Origin: Cognaticolwellia beringensis
Lineage (GTDB): Bacteria; Pseudomonadota; Gammaproteobacteria; Enterobacterales; Alteromonadaceae
Assembly (NCBI RefSeq): GCF_002076895.1
Contig: NZ_CP020465.1
Coordinates: forward strand, 3,038,001 to 3,102,000
DNA length: 64,000 bases
Reading direction: 5' to 3'
Part shown: positions 45,270-54,430 of the stretch, one piece after another
Layout: each line of letters starts with the position of its first letter
Numbering within the stretch: position 1 is the first letter of the stretch
Notes under the pieces: generated by a model
What the model saw: the letters and a program-made list of their open reading frames with translations, nothing else
Databases searched by the model: none
Told to the model about the DNA's origin: nothing
Translations under genes and position numbers: made by a program

Positions 45270-46544
45270 ATGTCAAAAATGATTAAAGGCCATTCAGAAA
45301 GGAGCAATCTTACTGAATGGCTTTCTTATTTAGAAAACCTACATTCAGTCGAGATAGATCTTGGCTTAAAGCGCATCGCCGCGGTTGCGAAGAACCTCAG
45401 TATTGCTTTTCCCAAATCGACAGTTATTACCGTTGCCGGTACTAATGGTAAGGGCACTACCTGTGCGTTTTTAGAAAATGCATTTTTAGCACGAAACTTA
45501 ACCTGCTCTGTTTACTCTTCACCTCATATAGAGCGTTTTAATGAGCGTTTGCGTCTTAATAAATCTGAAGTCAGTGATAATGCTTTAGTTAGTGCATTTG
45601 AAACCATAGAAGCCGCCCGCGGTGATATATCGCTAACTTATTATGAATACACAACGTTAGCCGCCTTACTGATTTTAACGGCAGAACAGCCTGACGTGAT
45701 TATTCTTGAAGTTGGCTTAGGTGGTCGCTTAGATGCCACCAATATTATCGACGCCGATGTGGCTGTAATTACCACTATCGATCTTGACCATCAGTCATTC
45801 TTGGGGAATACGCGAGAAGCTATTGGTTTTGAAAAAGCCGGTATAATGCGAGCAAATCAAGTTGTTGTAGTTGGCGATACTAACCCTCCAAGCTCATTAG
45901 CGCGACACGCAACTGATATTGGCGCTAAACCCTACTTCCGTGAGCAAAGCTTTACGATTGAACAAGCAAATAATAACACTTGGCATTGGCGCAGTAGTGA
46001 ATATACATTTTCAGCGCTTAATGGCTGTCAAGTTCCACAAGATAATGTCGCCACTGCGATTATGGTGTTGCATCTTTTAGCAGATAAACTCACGCTATCG
46101 CTAAATAGCGAGTTTCTTAATCAAATTATAGCTGAAACTAAAGTGGCGGGCCGAATGGAGAAGTTCACCCTCGATTGTGATGTTATTTTAGATGTAGGGC
46201 ATAATCCTCAAGCTGCGCGATATTTAGCGTCACAACTGCAGCAATTAAACTATCCTAAGGTACATGCTGTGCTTGGTATGCTCGCTGACAAAGATGCGAG
46301 CAACACCATTACACCACTTTTACCGGCAGTTTCTCATTGGTATGTTGGAACACTTAATGCTCCTAGAGGCCGCGAAGCAAAAAATATCGTAGAATCTACA
46401 CAAATAGACGCGGCTAAGGTGAATTGCTTTGACAATGTCTCTCAGGCATTTAAAATGGCAAAACAGAATGCAAAAGCAACTGATCTTATTCTGGTTTTCG
46501 GATCTTTTTATACCGTTGCTGAAATAAGACGTTTGTTAGTTTAG
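45270..46544 (+). CDS. folC: Dihydrofolate synthase/folylpolyglutamate synthase
   Basis: A 424-residue Mur-ligase-fold enzyme that adds glutamate to dihydropteroate and folates. ATP loop VAGTNGKGTTCAFLE; EVGLGGRLDATNI; DVGHNPQAARYLA in the C-terminal domain. The start is ATG 45270, preceded by GGA; a longer frame overlapping accD from 45165 is rejected. Same transcript as accD and dedD. Confidence 0.96.
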   Translation: MSKMIKGHSERSNLTEWLSYLENLHSVEIDLGLKRIAAVAKNLSIAFPKSTVITVAGTNGKGTTCAFLENAFLARNLTCSVYSSPHIERFNERLRLNKSEVSDNALVSAFETIEAARGDISLTYYEYTTLAALLILTAEQPDVIILEVGLGGRLDATNIIDADVAVITTIDLDHQSFLGNTREAIGFEKAGIMRANQVVVVGDTNPPSSLARHATDIGAKPYFREQSFTIEQANNNTWHWRSSEYTFSALNGCQVPQDNVATAIMVLHLLADKLTLSLNSEFLNQIIAETKVAGRMEKFTLDCDVILDVGHNPQAARYLASQLQQLNYPKVHAVLGMLADKDASNTITPLLPAVSHWYVGTLNAPRGREAKNIVESTQIDAAKVNCFDNVSQAFKMAKQNAKATDLILVFGSFYTVAEIRRLLV

Positions 46545-46562
46545 CTATGCTTGGAGTCTAAT

Positions 46563-47195
46563 TTGTCTACACCATTTCAAAATCGTTTAGTTGGTACCAT
46601 TATTGTTGCAGCTATCGCTATTATATTTTTACCTGATGTACTTGATGGTGACAAAAAAACTTACCAAGATAATTTTGAGGCGATACCAGGGACGCCTCTG
46701 GTAGACTTTCCACAGGCTAATAAAAGCTTCCCAGATGATAAATTGGAAAATTTACCGGCAGAGCCTATTTTTGATGAACTTGCTATTGACGATCAAAATG
46801 TCATTGATTCAGCAAAAGCACTCAAGGAAAAAGACGTTACTGTGTCGACTTTAACTAAAGAATCGTCTTTTTCAGATACAGCGGCACCTGCTCCAACAAA
46901 AAAACTGGTAGCTCAAACCGTAAAGCAAGCACCTAGTTTAGCGATTCCAGAACAAGCTTGGGTAATCCAATTAGGCAGTTTTCGTCATCAAAATAATGTT
47001 GATGAGTTGGTCAATAAATTACAAAAAGCAGGCTACACAGCCTTTACTAAACCAATTAAAACAAAATCGGGCAAGTTGACCAAAGTTTTTATTGGACCCG
47101 AATTGATTAAATCTTCGTTAGAAGAAAAGCTGCCCGCTTTGAAAAAGCTTACTAATGTTCAGGGTAAAGTTGCCCGGTTTTACCCTGCTAAATAA
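46563..47195 (+). CDS. dedD: SPOR-domain cell-division protein, DedD-like
   Basis: A 210-residue protein with one N-terminal membrane helix (GTIIVAAIAIIFLPDVL), a low-complexity periplasmic linker and a C-terminal SPOR domain (about 128-207; WVIQLGSFRHQNNVDELV) that binds denuded septal peptidoglycan. The start is TTG 46563 because GGAG lies 6 nt before it; the other TTG at 46551 overlaps that ribosome site. The folC-dedD-cvpA-purF order is conserved. Confidence 0.9.
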   Translation: MSTPFQNRLVGTIIVAAIAIIFLPDVLDGDKKTYQDNFEAIPGTPLVDFPQANKSFPDDKLENLPAEPIFDELAIDDQNVIDSAKALKEKDVTVSTLTKESSFSDTAAPAPTKKLVAQTVKQAPSLAIPEQAWVIQLGSFRHQNNVDELVNKLQKAGYTAFTKPIKTKSGKLTKVFIGPELIKSSLEEKLPALKKLTNVQGKVARFYPAK

Positions 47196-47266
47196 TAAAA
47201 TTATTAGCAAATCCTAGCTGCCTTCTGGTAGAATGCGCGCCTCTAATCAATGAGAATATTCGATTT

Positions 47267-47749
47267 ATGGTTTGGATAGATTATGCCATTTTGGCTGTCA
47301 TCGGCATTTCAGCTTTAATTAGCTTAGTGCGGGGCTTTGTTAAAGAAGCTGTTTCCTTAATTGTTTGGATCAGTGCATTCTTTGTCGCTAGTAGCTTCTA
47401 CCTTAACTTGTCGACCCTACTGACCAATATTACCGATCAACTGCTTCGTAACGCTGCCTCGATTGCTATTCTATTCATCTCCACTTTAATTTTAGGCGCA
47501 CTCGTTAACTACATCATTGGCCAACTTGTCAGTAAAACTGGCTTGTCAGGTACTGACAGAGTGCTAGGTATTGTTTTTGGTGCGTTGAGAGGCGTATTGA
47601 TCATAGCTGCAGTGTTATTTTTCATGGATGCGTTTACACCAGCGTCCTCTAGTACATGGTGGCAGAATTCACAGTTGGTTCCAGAATTTACATTAATAGT
47701 TGAATGGTTTTTTGAATATCTCAAACAATCATCCAGTTTTTTAGCTTAG
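47267..47749 (+). CDS. cvpA: CvpA family inner-membrane protein
   Basis: A 160-residue membrane protein with four predicted helices ([20 protein letters not shown] at the start). E. coli CvpA is linked to colicin V export and bile-salt tolerance; the mechanism is unclear. Directly upstream of purF as usual. Confidence 0.94.
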   Translation: MVWIDYAILAVIGISALISLVRGFVKEAVSLIVWISAFFVASSFYLNLSTLLTNITDQLLRNAASIAILFISTLILGALVNYIIGQLVSKTGLSGTDRVLGIVFGALRGVLIIAAVLFFMDAFTPASSSTWWQNSQLVPEFTLIVEWFFEYLKQSSSFLA

Positions 47750-47781
47750 TATTTAAACTTAGTTCGTCGGAGAATAAGTGC

Positions 47782-49299
47782 ATGTGTGGTATTGTTGGTA
47801 TTGTTGGTAAAACACCCGTAGGTCAAGCTTTATATGATGGTTTAACGGTATTACAGCATCGTGGCCAAGACGCTGCAGGTATCGTGACCATTCACGAAAA
47901 TACCTTTAGATTACGAAAAGGTAACGGCTTAGTGAAAGATGTTTTTCATACTCGCCATATGTTACGTCTTCAAGGTAACATGGGTATTGGCCATATTCGT
48001 TATCCTACGGCTGGTACATCAAGTAGTTCAGAAGCGCAGCCATTTTACGCTAACTCACCCTTTGGTATTTCTTTGGCGCATAACGGTAATTTAACCAATG
48101 CTGAAGAATTAAAGATATGGCTTAATACCCAAGCCCGTCGCCATGTTAATACCACGTCAGATTCAGAGCTTTTATTAAATATTTTAGGCCACGAATTACA
48201 AAACTCAGAGCAACATACATTAGATCAAAGTGATATTTTTACTGCGGTAAGCAATGTCCATAAACGAGTTCGTGGTGCCTATGCAACAGTCGCCTTGATT
48301 ATCGGTTACGGTATGGTGGCATTTCGTGATCCTAATGGTATTCGTCCTCTAGTCTTTGGTAAGCGTGAAACTGAATCTGGTGTCGAATATATGGTGGCAT
48401 CTGAATCCGTTGCCCTTGATGCTAATGAATTTGAATTTGTTCGTGATGTTGCACCTGGTGAAGCTATTTTCTTTACAGAATCAGGTGAAATTCATAGCCA
48501 GCAATGTGCTGAAAACCCGTCTTTTCATCCATGTATTTTTGAATACGTGTATTTTGCTCGACCAGATTCTTCTATTGATAAGATTTCCGTTTACGGATCT
48601 CGCGTTGATATGGGGAAAAAATTAGGCGATAAAATTGCTAAAGAGTGGGAAGATATTGATATCGATGTTGTTATTCCTATCCCTGAAACATCTTGTGATA
48701 CGGCATTAGAAATAGCGCGTCATCTTAATATTCCATATCGTCAAGGCTTCGTTAAAAATCGTTATATTGGCCGTACGTTTATTATGCCAGGACAAGAGCA
48801 ACGAAAAAAATCAGTGCGTAGGAAACTTAACGCCATTGGTGCAGAGTTTGTAGGTAAAAATGTTTTACTTGTCGATGACTCTATTGTTCGTGGTACTACG
48901 TCAGGTCAAATTATTGAAATGGCAAGAGCGGCGGGTGCTAAGAAAGTATACTTTGCTTCTGCAGCGCCTGAAATACGTTTCCCAAATGTTTACGGTATTG
49001 ATATGCCAAGCGCAAATGAGTTAATTGCCCATGGCCGTGAACTAGACGATATATGTCAGCTTATCGGTGCGGACAAGTTAATATTCCAAACCCTAGAAGA
49101 TTTAGTTTCTGCTGTGTCGACTGCAAATCCAGATATTACAGAATTTGAAACGTCAGTTTTTAATGGGGAATACGTAACAAAAGATATCGATCAAAGCTAT
49201 TTAGATAGACTCGATGCTATGCGTAATAATGAAACCAAAGAAACTTCAGACAAAAATGCCGATTCAATTATCGATATGTATAATGAAGGCGCTGAATAA
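47782..49299 (+). CDS. purF: Amidophosphoribosyltransferase
   Basis: A 505-residue enzyme of the first committed step of purine synthesis. The N-terminal nucleophile Cys follows Met ([10 protein letters not shown]); the glutaminase has HRGQDAAGI and GHIRYPTAG; the PRPP loop is [17 protein letters not shown]. Ribosome site CGGAG precedes the ATG. No PurR-like operator was recognised before cvpA. Confidence 0.98.
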   Translation: MCGIVGIVGKTPVGQALYDGLTVLQHRGQDAAGIVTIHENTFRLRKGNGLVKDVFHTRHMLRLQGNMGIGHIRYPTAGTSSSSEAQPFYANSPFGISLAHNGNLTNAEELKIWLNTQARRHVNTTSDSELLLNILGHELQNSEQHTLDQSDIFTAVSNVHKRVRGAYATVALIIGYGMVAFRDPNGIRPLVFGKRETESGVEYMVASESVALDANEFEFVRDVAPGEAIFFTESGEIHSQQCAENPSFHPCIFEYVYFARPDSSIDKISVYGSRVDMGKKLGDKIAKEWEDIDIDVVIPIPETSCDTALEIARHLNIPYRQGFVKNRYIGRTFIMPGQEQRKKSVRRKLNAIGAEFVGKNVLLVDDSIVRGTTSGQIIEMARAAGAKKVYFASAAPEIRFPNVYGIDMPSANELIAHGRELDDICQLIGADKLIFQTLEDLVSAVSTANPDITEFETSVFNGEYVTKDIDQSYLDRLDAMRNNETKETSDKNADSIIDMYNEGAE

Positions 49300-49360
49300 A
49301 GCATGATGGGGATTTAGGTATTTATTAACTGTTAACACTGAATACCAAATTTGAATCATA

Positions 49361-49388
49361 AAAAAACCGCTATTAAGCGGTTTTTTTT
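49361..49388 (+). terminator. purF terminator
   Basis: AACCGCT-ATT-AAGCGGTT flanked by A and T runs; it can also serve the convergent Yip1-family gene. Confidence 0.85.
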
Positions 49389-49403
49389 ATGATTGCTATT
49401 AAA

Positions 49404-50003
49404 TCAACTGATGTACTCAACACCTAAGCCTGAGTTGAAAACGATAGCGCTTGCCGCCATCAGTGCGACAATCAGTACTAAACCGCAAGTTACTACAGAA
49501 CTAGAATAAATAAAGCCTTTTTCTTCAGGAATATTCATCATAATTGGTACACCTGAATAAAGTAGGTAAACCGAATAACATAAAGCGGCTAATCCTGCCA
49601 GTACTACAAACCACAAGACTGGAAAGAGTGCGGTTAATCCTGCCATTAATAAAGGTGTAGCGGCATAGGCTGCTAACTCTAATGACTGCGTGAAGTCTGG
49701 TTTTGAATCAAAAGTTTTTGCCATCCATTGGATTAAAACCGCTAGGGAAAATACGCCTAGAATTAAACCAAAATACATAGCGACGGACATAAACAATGCG
49801 TTTGACTCCGTTAGTTTAATTGGATCTCCTGCGCCAATTGACCAACCTATGTGTGCCGCAGCGTAGTAGCCACAAATTGCTGGAATTAAAGCAATGGTAA
49901 GAATATGAACCATAGAATACGTTAGACTTTCGTGACGCTTCTCAATTGTTTGCCACTCTTTTTTAGGTGCAGTATAAAGCCCCCAGATATGATTTAAGAT
50001 CAT
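49404..50003 (-). CDS. Yip1-domain inner-membrane protein
   Basis: A 199-residue protein with five predicted membrane helices and the N-terminal pattern MILNHIWGLYTAPKKEWQTI typical of bacterial Yip1-family proteins (often annotated YIP1 or DUF1282). Function not established. Single gene, convergent with purF. Confidence 0.85.
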   Translation of the reverse strand: MILNHIWGLYTAPKKEWQTIEKRHESLTYSMVHILTIALIPAICGYYAAAHIGWSIGAGDPIKLTESNALFMSVAMYFGLILGVFSLAVLIQWMAKTFDSKPDFTQSLELAAYAATPLLMAGLTALFPVLWFVVLAGLAALCYSVYLLYSGVPIMMNIPEEKGFIYSSSVVTCGLVLIVALMAASAIVFNSGLGVEYIS

Positions 50004-50215
50004 GTTATATACCTCTCTCTGTCCCCAAAAATAATGCAGATATAAGTAAAACTCTGCGACCTTGTATTCAAATCAACTTAGTTGTTTTTATTGTTGATAT
50101 GCTATTTATGTAAGATGGCGAGTGATTCGTCAAGGGTTGTTTGATATTTCGACGTAAAAAGATATTATTTAGCCATCTATCAGTCTAATAGAGCCGTTTT
50201 CAAGGCACAATGTAC

Positions 50216-50494
50216 TCAACAGACTTTAATACGAACAATTTTCATGACTTCAAGTTCGAAGCCAGCAATGGTTTCTTGAGTAGGATAATAGGTAATATTT
50301 ACCTGCTGATTTTGTAATGACTTATAAAGCTTTTTTCTGCGATACTTAAAAGGGACGTCAATCCCCTTTAACATAATAGTATTGACATACCATTCATCGA
50401 CTTCTCGCTGAACATGCGAAAGTACGGTTTGATGTTCACTATGGGTAAGCTCTTCGTGTTTATCTGTTAGTGATTTAGCCGCCGTCTTTTTCAT
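50216..50494 (-). CDS. Hypothetical protein, 92 residues
   Basis: A soluble, basic protein starting MKKTAAKSLTDKHEELTHSE, helical at first with beta-strand-like segments later (VNITYYPTQETIAGFELEV). No recognised family, no signal peptide. The frame is complete, but the ribosome site is weak. It stands alone between the Yip1 gene and the miaE region. Confidence 0.6.
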   Translation of the reverse strand: MKKTAAKSLTDKHEELTHSEHQTVLSHVQREVDEWYVNTIMLKGIDVPFKYRRKKLYKSLQNQQVNITYYPTQETIAGFELEVMKIVRIKVC

Positions 50495-50716
50495 TATATT
50501 TTTCGCTTTATTTTGTTAAGAATAAATTTATCTTGTTAATTCAATAGGTCTCATTTCTTAATATCATAACAAATAGCACAGAATTTTTCAGTTAATTGCA
50601 GCCTTTTAAATTTAAACTTAAATTCGTTATTTGTATAAATAGTTTACATTAATAGTTTTACAAGTGACTCAGCGTAGGGCTTTAAAATAGTTGTAAATTA
50701 ATAATAGCGTCTTGAT

Positions 50717-50938
50717 ATGGCTTACACTCAACGGCTTGATCCCAGCAATAGTCTCATTGAAATTATTGCGTTATACAAGTGTGTTGAACAGGCTCAAGCT
50801 AATGAAAATTTACCCATATTGCTTATTAATCATTTGATATGTGCACTGAATGCTAAATTGTGCATAATAAGTTTTCAGCCACTAATTTTAAGAGTAAGTT
50901 GCTCTATATGTCATTTAAAACTGCCGCGTAGGAGTTAA
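50717..50938 (+). pseudogene. N-terminal remnant of a second miaE
   Basis: The open frame contains ENLPILLINHLICALNAK, matching ENLPIILRDHLACELKAG near residues 30-47 of the intact MiaE just downstream, including the position of the first iron-ligand helix, where Glu is replaced by Ala. After about 48 codons the similarity stops and the frame ends. The matching C-terminal part of a second miaE is found at 59236-59472. Confidence 0.65.
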
Positions 50939-51060
50939 CCCTTTATTTTAAGGTTAAACCTAATGGCGATTACTCTTTAATAGTCAGACAAGCTAACCTA
51001 TTTAAAAGTTTCATGATAAAATCACTGCAATGTTTTAGATAGATACCGAGTTTTCAAAAA

Positions 51061-51825
51061 GTGCCTTCCCAAAAATTATTAGCTCCAATTTTAAGCTTTC
51101 TTAAATGTGAAACGCCTAATGCTTGGATTGATGAAGCTAAAAAACCAGAGAATTTACCCATTATATTAAGAGACCACCTTGCTTGTGAATTAAAAGCAGG
51201 GCAGACCGCAATGCACCTTATGCGTAAATATGCTGTTGATAAGAAAAGCGGACAAATATTAGCTGATTGGTTTAAGCCTTATGAAGGCTATTTATATCGT
51301 CAAGAAGGGGATTTACAATCTCTAGCTAATCAAGACGTATTATCAAAATCAGTTTTCCCTAAAAGTAACTCTGAGTATGGACAAGATTTGATTGATAAAA
51401 TGGTGCTGTTAATCAAAGAAGAGTTACATCACTTTTATCAAGTGTTAGAAATAATGGCAGGCCGTAATATTGCCTTTGAAAACACATCAGCTGGTCGTTA
51501 CGCAAAAGGTATGATGACGCATGTTACAACACATGAGCCAGATACCTTAATTGATAAGCTAATTTGTGGTGCGTATATTGAAGCTAGATCATGCGAACGC
51601 TTTGCAAAGCTAGCGCCTCATTTAGATGATGATTTAAATAAATTTTACACCTCGTTATTAAGATCTGAAGCTAGACATTATCAAGACTACTTAGCCTTAG
51701 CAGAGCAAATTGCAGGTAAAGATATTAGTGATCGTATTGCTCATTTTGGTAAGGTTGAAGCGGACTTGATTTCAACGCCAGATACAGACTTTAAATTTCA
51801 CAGTGGTTCACCGATAAAACAATAA
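51061..51825 (+). CDS. miaE: tRNA-(ms2io6A)-hydroxylase MiaE
   Basis: A 254-residue ferritin-like diiron monooxygenase that hydroxylates ms2i6A37 of tRNA. Iron-ligand regions: DHLACELKAG, KEELHHFYQVLE, YIEARSCERF and LLRSEARHYQDYL. The start is GTG 51061; no strong ribosome site precedes it. The partner genes miaA and miaB are not in the window. It sits directly after a remnant of a paralogue's N-terminus. Confidence 0.93.
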   Translation: MPSQKLLAPILSFLKCETPNAWIDEAKKPENLPIILRDHLACELKAGQTAMHLMRKYAVDKKSGQILADWFKPYEGYLYRQEGDLQSLANQDVLSKSVFPKSNSEYGQDLIDKMVLLIKEELHHFYQVLEIMAGRNIAFENTSAGRYAKGMMTHVTTHEPDTLIDKLICGAYIEARSCERFAKLAPHLDDDLNKFYTSLLRSEARHYQDYLALAEQIAGKDISDRIAHFGKVEADLISTPDTDFKFHSGSPIKQ

Positions 51826-51899
51826 TTTTTTACAATCAAAAATGATTATGTTTTATTAACATTATTTTAAAATTTGGTGGATTTTGTAAATAATGAACA

Positions 51900-52637
51900 C
51901 TATTTTGTACAGAGTAACCAAAGACCTAGCAATAACAATAGGTAATTCATTATCTTTAAAAAGCGTTGTTTATCTAAATGTTGATTAATTTTAACGCCGA
52001 GCCAATTTCCGATGAGCGCTAAAGGCACAAACATTAATGCCTTGAGTACCACATCAAAGGTTAATAGTCCTAAAGACACCACGCCGATTAATTTAATGAT
52101 GTTCATGATGGCAAAAAAAGCGGCTGCGGTTGCAACAAATTTAGTTTGTGCTAAACCTATGGCGGTAAAGTAGATGATTAAGGGCGGGCCGCCGGCGTGT
52201 ACTAATGTGCTAGTGATGCCTGACGTTGCTGACATAACATACGCGCCAAAACGATTATTAACGAAGCTCAGTTGCAGTTTTTTAAAGCCAATGTTTTTAA
52301 CGGCAAAAGCAATACAAATAAAGGCGATAAAATAACGTAAGTGACCAGCGTTAACAAAGTCCATCAGTAAATTAGCGCAGACAATACCGATAATGGCACC
52401 GGGTATTAATTTTGCCAATAACGCTTTGTCCCATTTTTTCCAAAAACTTTTTACGCTCATCATATCTGCGATAATTAGCAAGGGCAGCATCAGAGTTATT
52501 GCTTCAATAGCGCTGAATTTGAGCATTAAAAGGGGCACGGCGAATACGCCAAGTGCCCCAGCAAAAGCAGATTTGGAAATACCAATGAGTAAAACCACAA
52601 AGGCGATAAGTAATACTGCTGATATTTCCATGTCCAT
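51900..52637 (-). CDS. TauE/SafE-family membrane exporter
   Basis: A 245-residue protein with about eight predicted membrane helices in two halves, opening ISAVLLIAFVVLLIGISKSA and carrying the second-half SATSGITSTLVHAGGPP motif typical of TauE/SafE (sulfite, sulfoacetate or related anion export). The substrate is not known. Last of five minus-strand genes; 64 bp after a pirin gene. Confidence 0.88.
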   Translation of the reverse strand: MDMEISAVLLIAFVVLLIGISKSAFAGALGVFAVPLLMLKFSAIEAITLMLPLLIIADMMSVKSFWKKWDKALLAKLIPGAIIGIVCANLLMDFVNAGHLRYFIAFICIAFAVKNIGFKKLQLSFVNNRFGAYVMSATSGITSTLVHAGGPPLIIYFTAIGLAQTKFVATAAAFFAIMNIIKLIGVVSLGLLTFDVVLKALMFVPLALIGNWLGVKINQHLDKQRFLKIMNYLLLLLGLWLLCTK

Positions 52638-52701
52638 ATTTAATGATACCCCTGCTTTTATTGTATGCTAAGACGCTAGATCGACCTGGCTCTGTACTGA
52701 T

Positions 52702-53394
52702 TTAAGTCATCGGTAAATCAAACCATAGCGCTTCAATGCCTGAGTCAGCTTTTATTTCTAGTGTTTGCTCAGGCTCAACAGCAAAGCCATCACCCGCTGT
52801 AAATTGTTCGCCGTCAGCGTTTAATTGGCCTTTAATTATATGCAAATACCCGATACGCTGCTCAGTGTTCAAGGTAATGTCTTCGCCTTTTTTCAACACT
52901 AAACGCGACAAGCTCGCATCTTGGTTGATTGACAACGCGCCGTTATCACCATTGGGGTTAACTAATGACGTTAATTGACCTTGTTGGCGAATAGTCTTTT
53001 GCTCATAACTTGGTTTAATACCTGTTACATTAGGTTGTATCCAAATTTGCAAAAACTTTACTTTATCTTCTTTTGAAGCATTAAACTCAGAGTGCATTAC
53101 ACCACGACCAGCACTCATACGCTGCACGTCACCGGCAGGCACTTTATAGCTGTTTCCGGTACTATCTTCGTGTTGAAGAGCACCTTCGATAACATAGGAA
53201 ATAATTTCCATATCACGGTGGCCATGTTCACCAAAGCCTTGACCCGGCATAACCATATCATCGTTGATTACCCGTAATACCGAAACGCCCATATGATTTT
53301 TATCGTAATAATTGCCAAACGAAAAACTATGTTTGCTATCTAACCAGCCAAAATTTGCTTTGCCTCGTTCTGCTGACTTTCTAATATATTTCAT
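52702..53394 (-). CDS. Pirin-family protein (YhhW-like)
   Basis: A 230-residue bicupin. N-terminal metal-site cupin with GFGEHGHRDMEIISYV and HEDSTGNSYKVPAGDVQRMS, then SAGRGVMHSE; the C-terminal cupin lacks metal ligands. Relatives include quercetin 2,3-dioxygenase activity (YhhW). One of two pirins in this stretch (the other at 56608). It is downstream of lysR, with which it may be co-transcribed. Confidence 0.9.
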   Translation of the reverse strand: MKYIRKSAERGKANFGWLDSKHSFSFGNYYDKNHMGVSVLRVINDDMVMPGQGFGEHGHRDMEIISYVIEGALQHEDSTGNSYKVPAGDVQRMSAGRGVMHSEFNASKEDKVKFLQIWIQPNVTGIKPSYEQKTIRQQGQLTSLVNPNGDNGALSINQDASLSRLVLKKGEDITLNTEQRIGYLHIIKGQLNADGEQFTAGDGFAVEPEQTLEIKADSGIEALWFDLPMT

Positions 53395-53527
53395 AGATAA
53401 ATTCCTTCAATTGATTTTCTTGAAGTGATCATACCGTTCTTATCGATAGGTTAAAATTAGCATTATTAGTACATGTTATTCGTATTTTAAGAACGGTTAT
53501 GAAGTATTTATGGCTAGGTGTTTATGG

Positions 53528-54430
53528 CTAAGTGTTTTGCAAGTGCAGGCATTGTAACCTCATCTCTGCGATAAAACTGCTAGCAGCAGGACCTAGTGAG
53601 TCACCATCTTTAAATGTGAGGTAAAGTTGGGTAGAGCGCTGTCTATTTTCATTTAACTTTAAGGGGATGAGTTCCTTATCGTTTAGTTGCTGTTCAATTA
53701 AGTTAACCGGTAACCAAGCAAAACCTAATCCTTTGCAAATCATGTCAATTGAACTTTGTAAATGGCTGACCGTCCAGCGCTGATTTGCTTCTAGCCAGCC
53801 TTCACTGGCTTTTTTGTCTTTATGTAAATGCGCTGAATCTCGCACCACTATCTGTCGATAAGACTTCAGATCTTCTAAGCTGAGCTTGCGCTTAAGTTTA
53901 TGTAAAGGATGAGTTGGGCTAGCCACCGCGTTAAAGGTGATGTAACACAAACTTTCACTAAAGCCGGTACCTAGCGAAATAGGTGATATAGCAATTTCAA
54001 CAGCATCTTGGCTTAGTAACTCACTCGCGCCGCTGAGTATGGTTTCAATTAATTCAATTTGCAGCAAAGGGTATTGCACGGAAACCTTTTCAAGCACTTG
54101 GTACAACACCGTACGGGGAAATATTTCATCAACCGCAATTTTTAGCGTAGTCTCGATACCTTGGCTTAACGTTTGACCAATAGCTTCAATTTTTTTCGCT
54201 TCTTGAAGTAAGTAATTTGCCCGTTGAAGCATTAATTGACCGGCCTCAGTTAATACGGTTTTACGTCCTTCAATTTTAAATAGTTTTACCCCTAGCGAGT
54301 TTTCTATTTTACTGACAGCATTATGAATACTTGATTGGCTTTTATGTACACCTTGCGATGCTTGATTAAAACCACCAAATTCGACAACAGCATGGAACAT
54401 ACGCCATTGCTCTAAGGATATTCTTAGCAT
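53528..54430 (-). CDS. LysR-type transcriptional regulator
   Basis: A 300-residue LysR-family protein; helix-turn-helix in residues 4-62 (RMFHAVVEFGGFNQASQGVH, KSQSSIHNAVSKIE) and an effector domain after residue 90. The ATG directly abuts the stop codon of the antiporter gene, so translation may be coupled. The likely regulon is the surrounding pirin/antiporter/azoreductase/DoxX set. A palindrome at 57653-57677 upstream of azoR is a candidate site. Confidence 0.92.
   Translation of the reverse strand: MLRISLEQWRMFHAVVEFGGFNQASQGVHKSQSSIHNAVSKIENSLGVKLFKIEGRKTVLTEAGQLMLQRANYLLQEAKKIEAIGQTLSQGIETTLKIAVDEIFPRTVLYQVLEKVSVQYPLLQIELIETILSGASELLSQDAVEIAISPISLGTGFSESLCYITFNAVASPTHPLHKLKRKLSLEDLKSYRQIVVRDSAHLHKDKKASEGWLEANQRWTVSHLQSSIDMICKGLGFAWLPVNLIEQQLNDKELIPLKLNENRQRSTQLYLTFKDGDSLGPAASSFIAEMRLQCLHLQNT

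Noticed and set aside
50717..50938. 73-residue frame as a real small gene
   Set aside because: Only its middle matches MiaE; the end is unrelated, and the match to the downstream miaE explains it as a relic.
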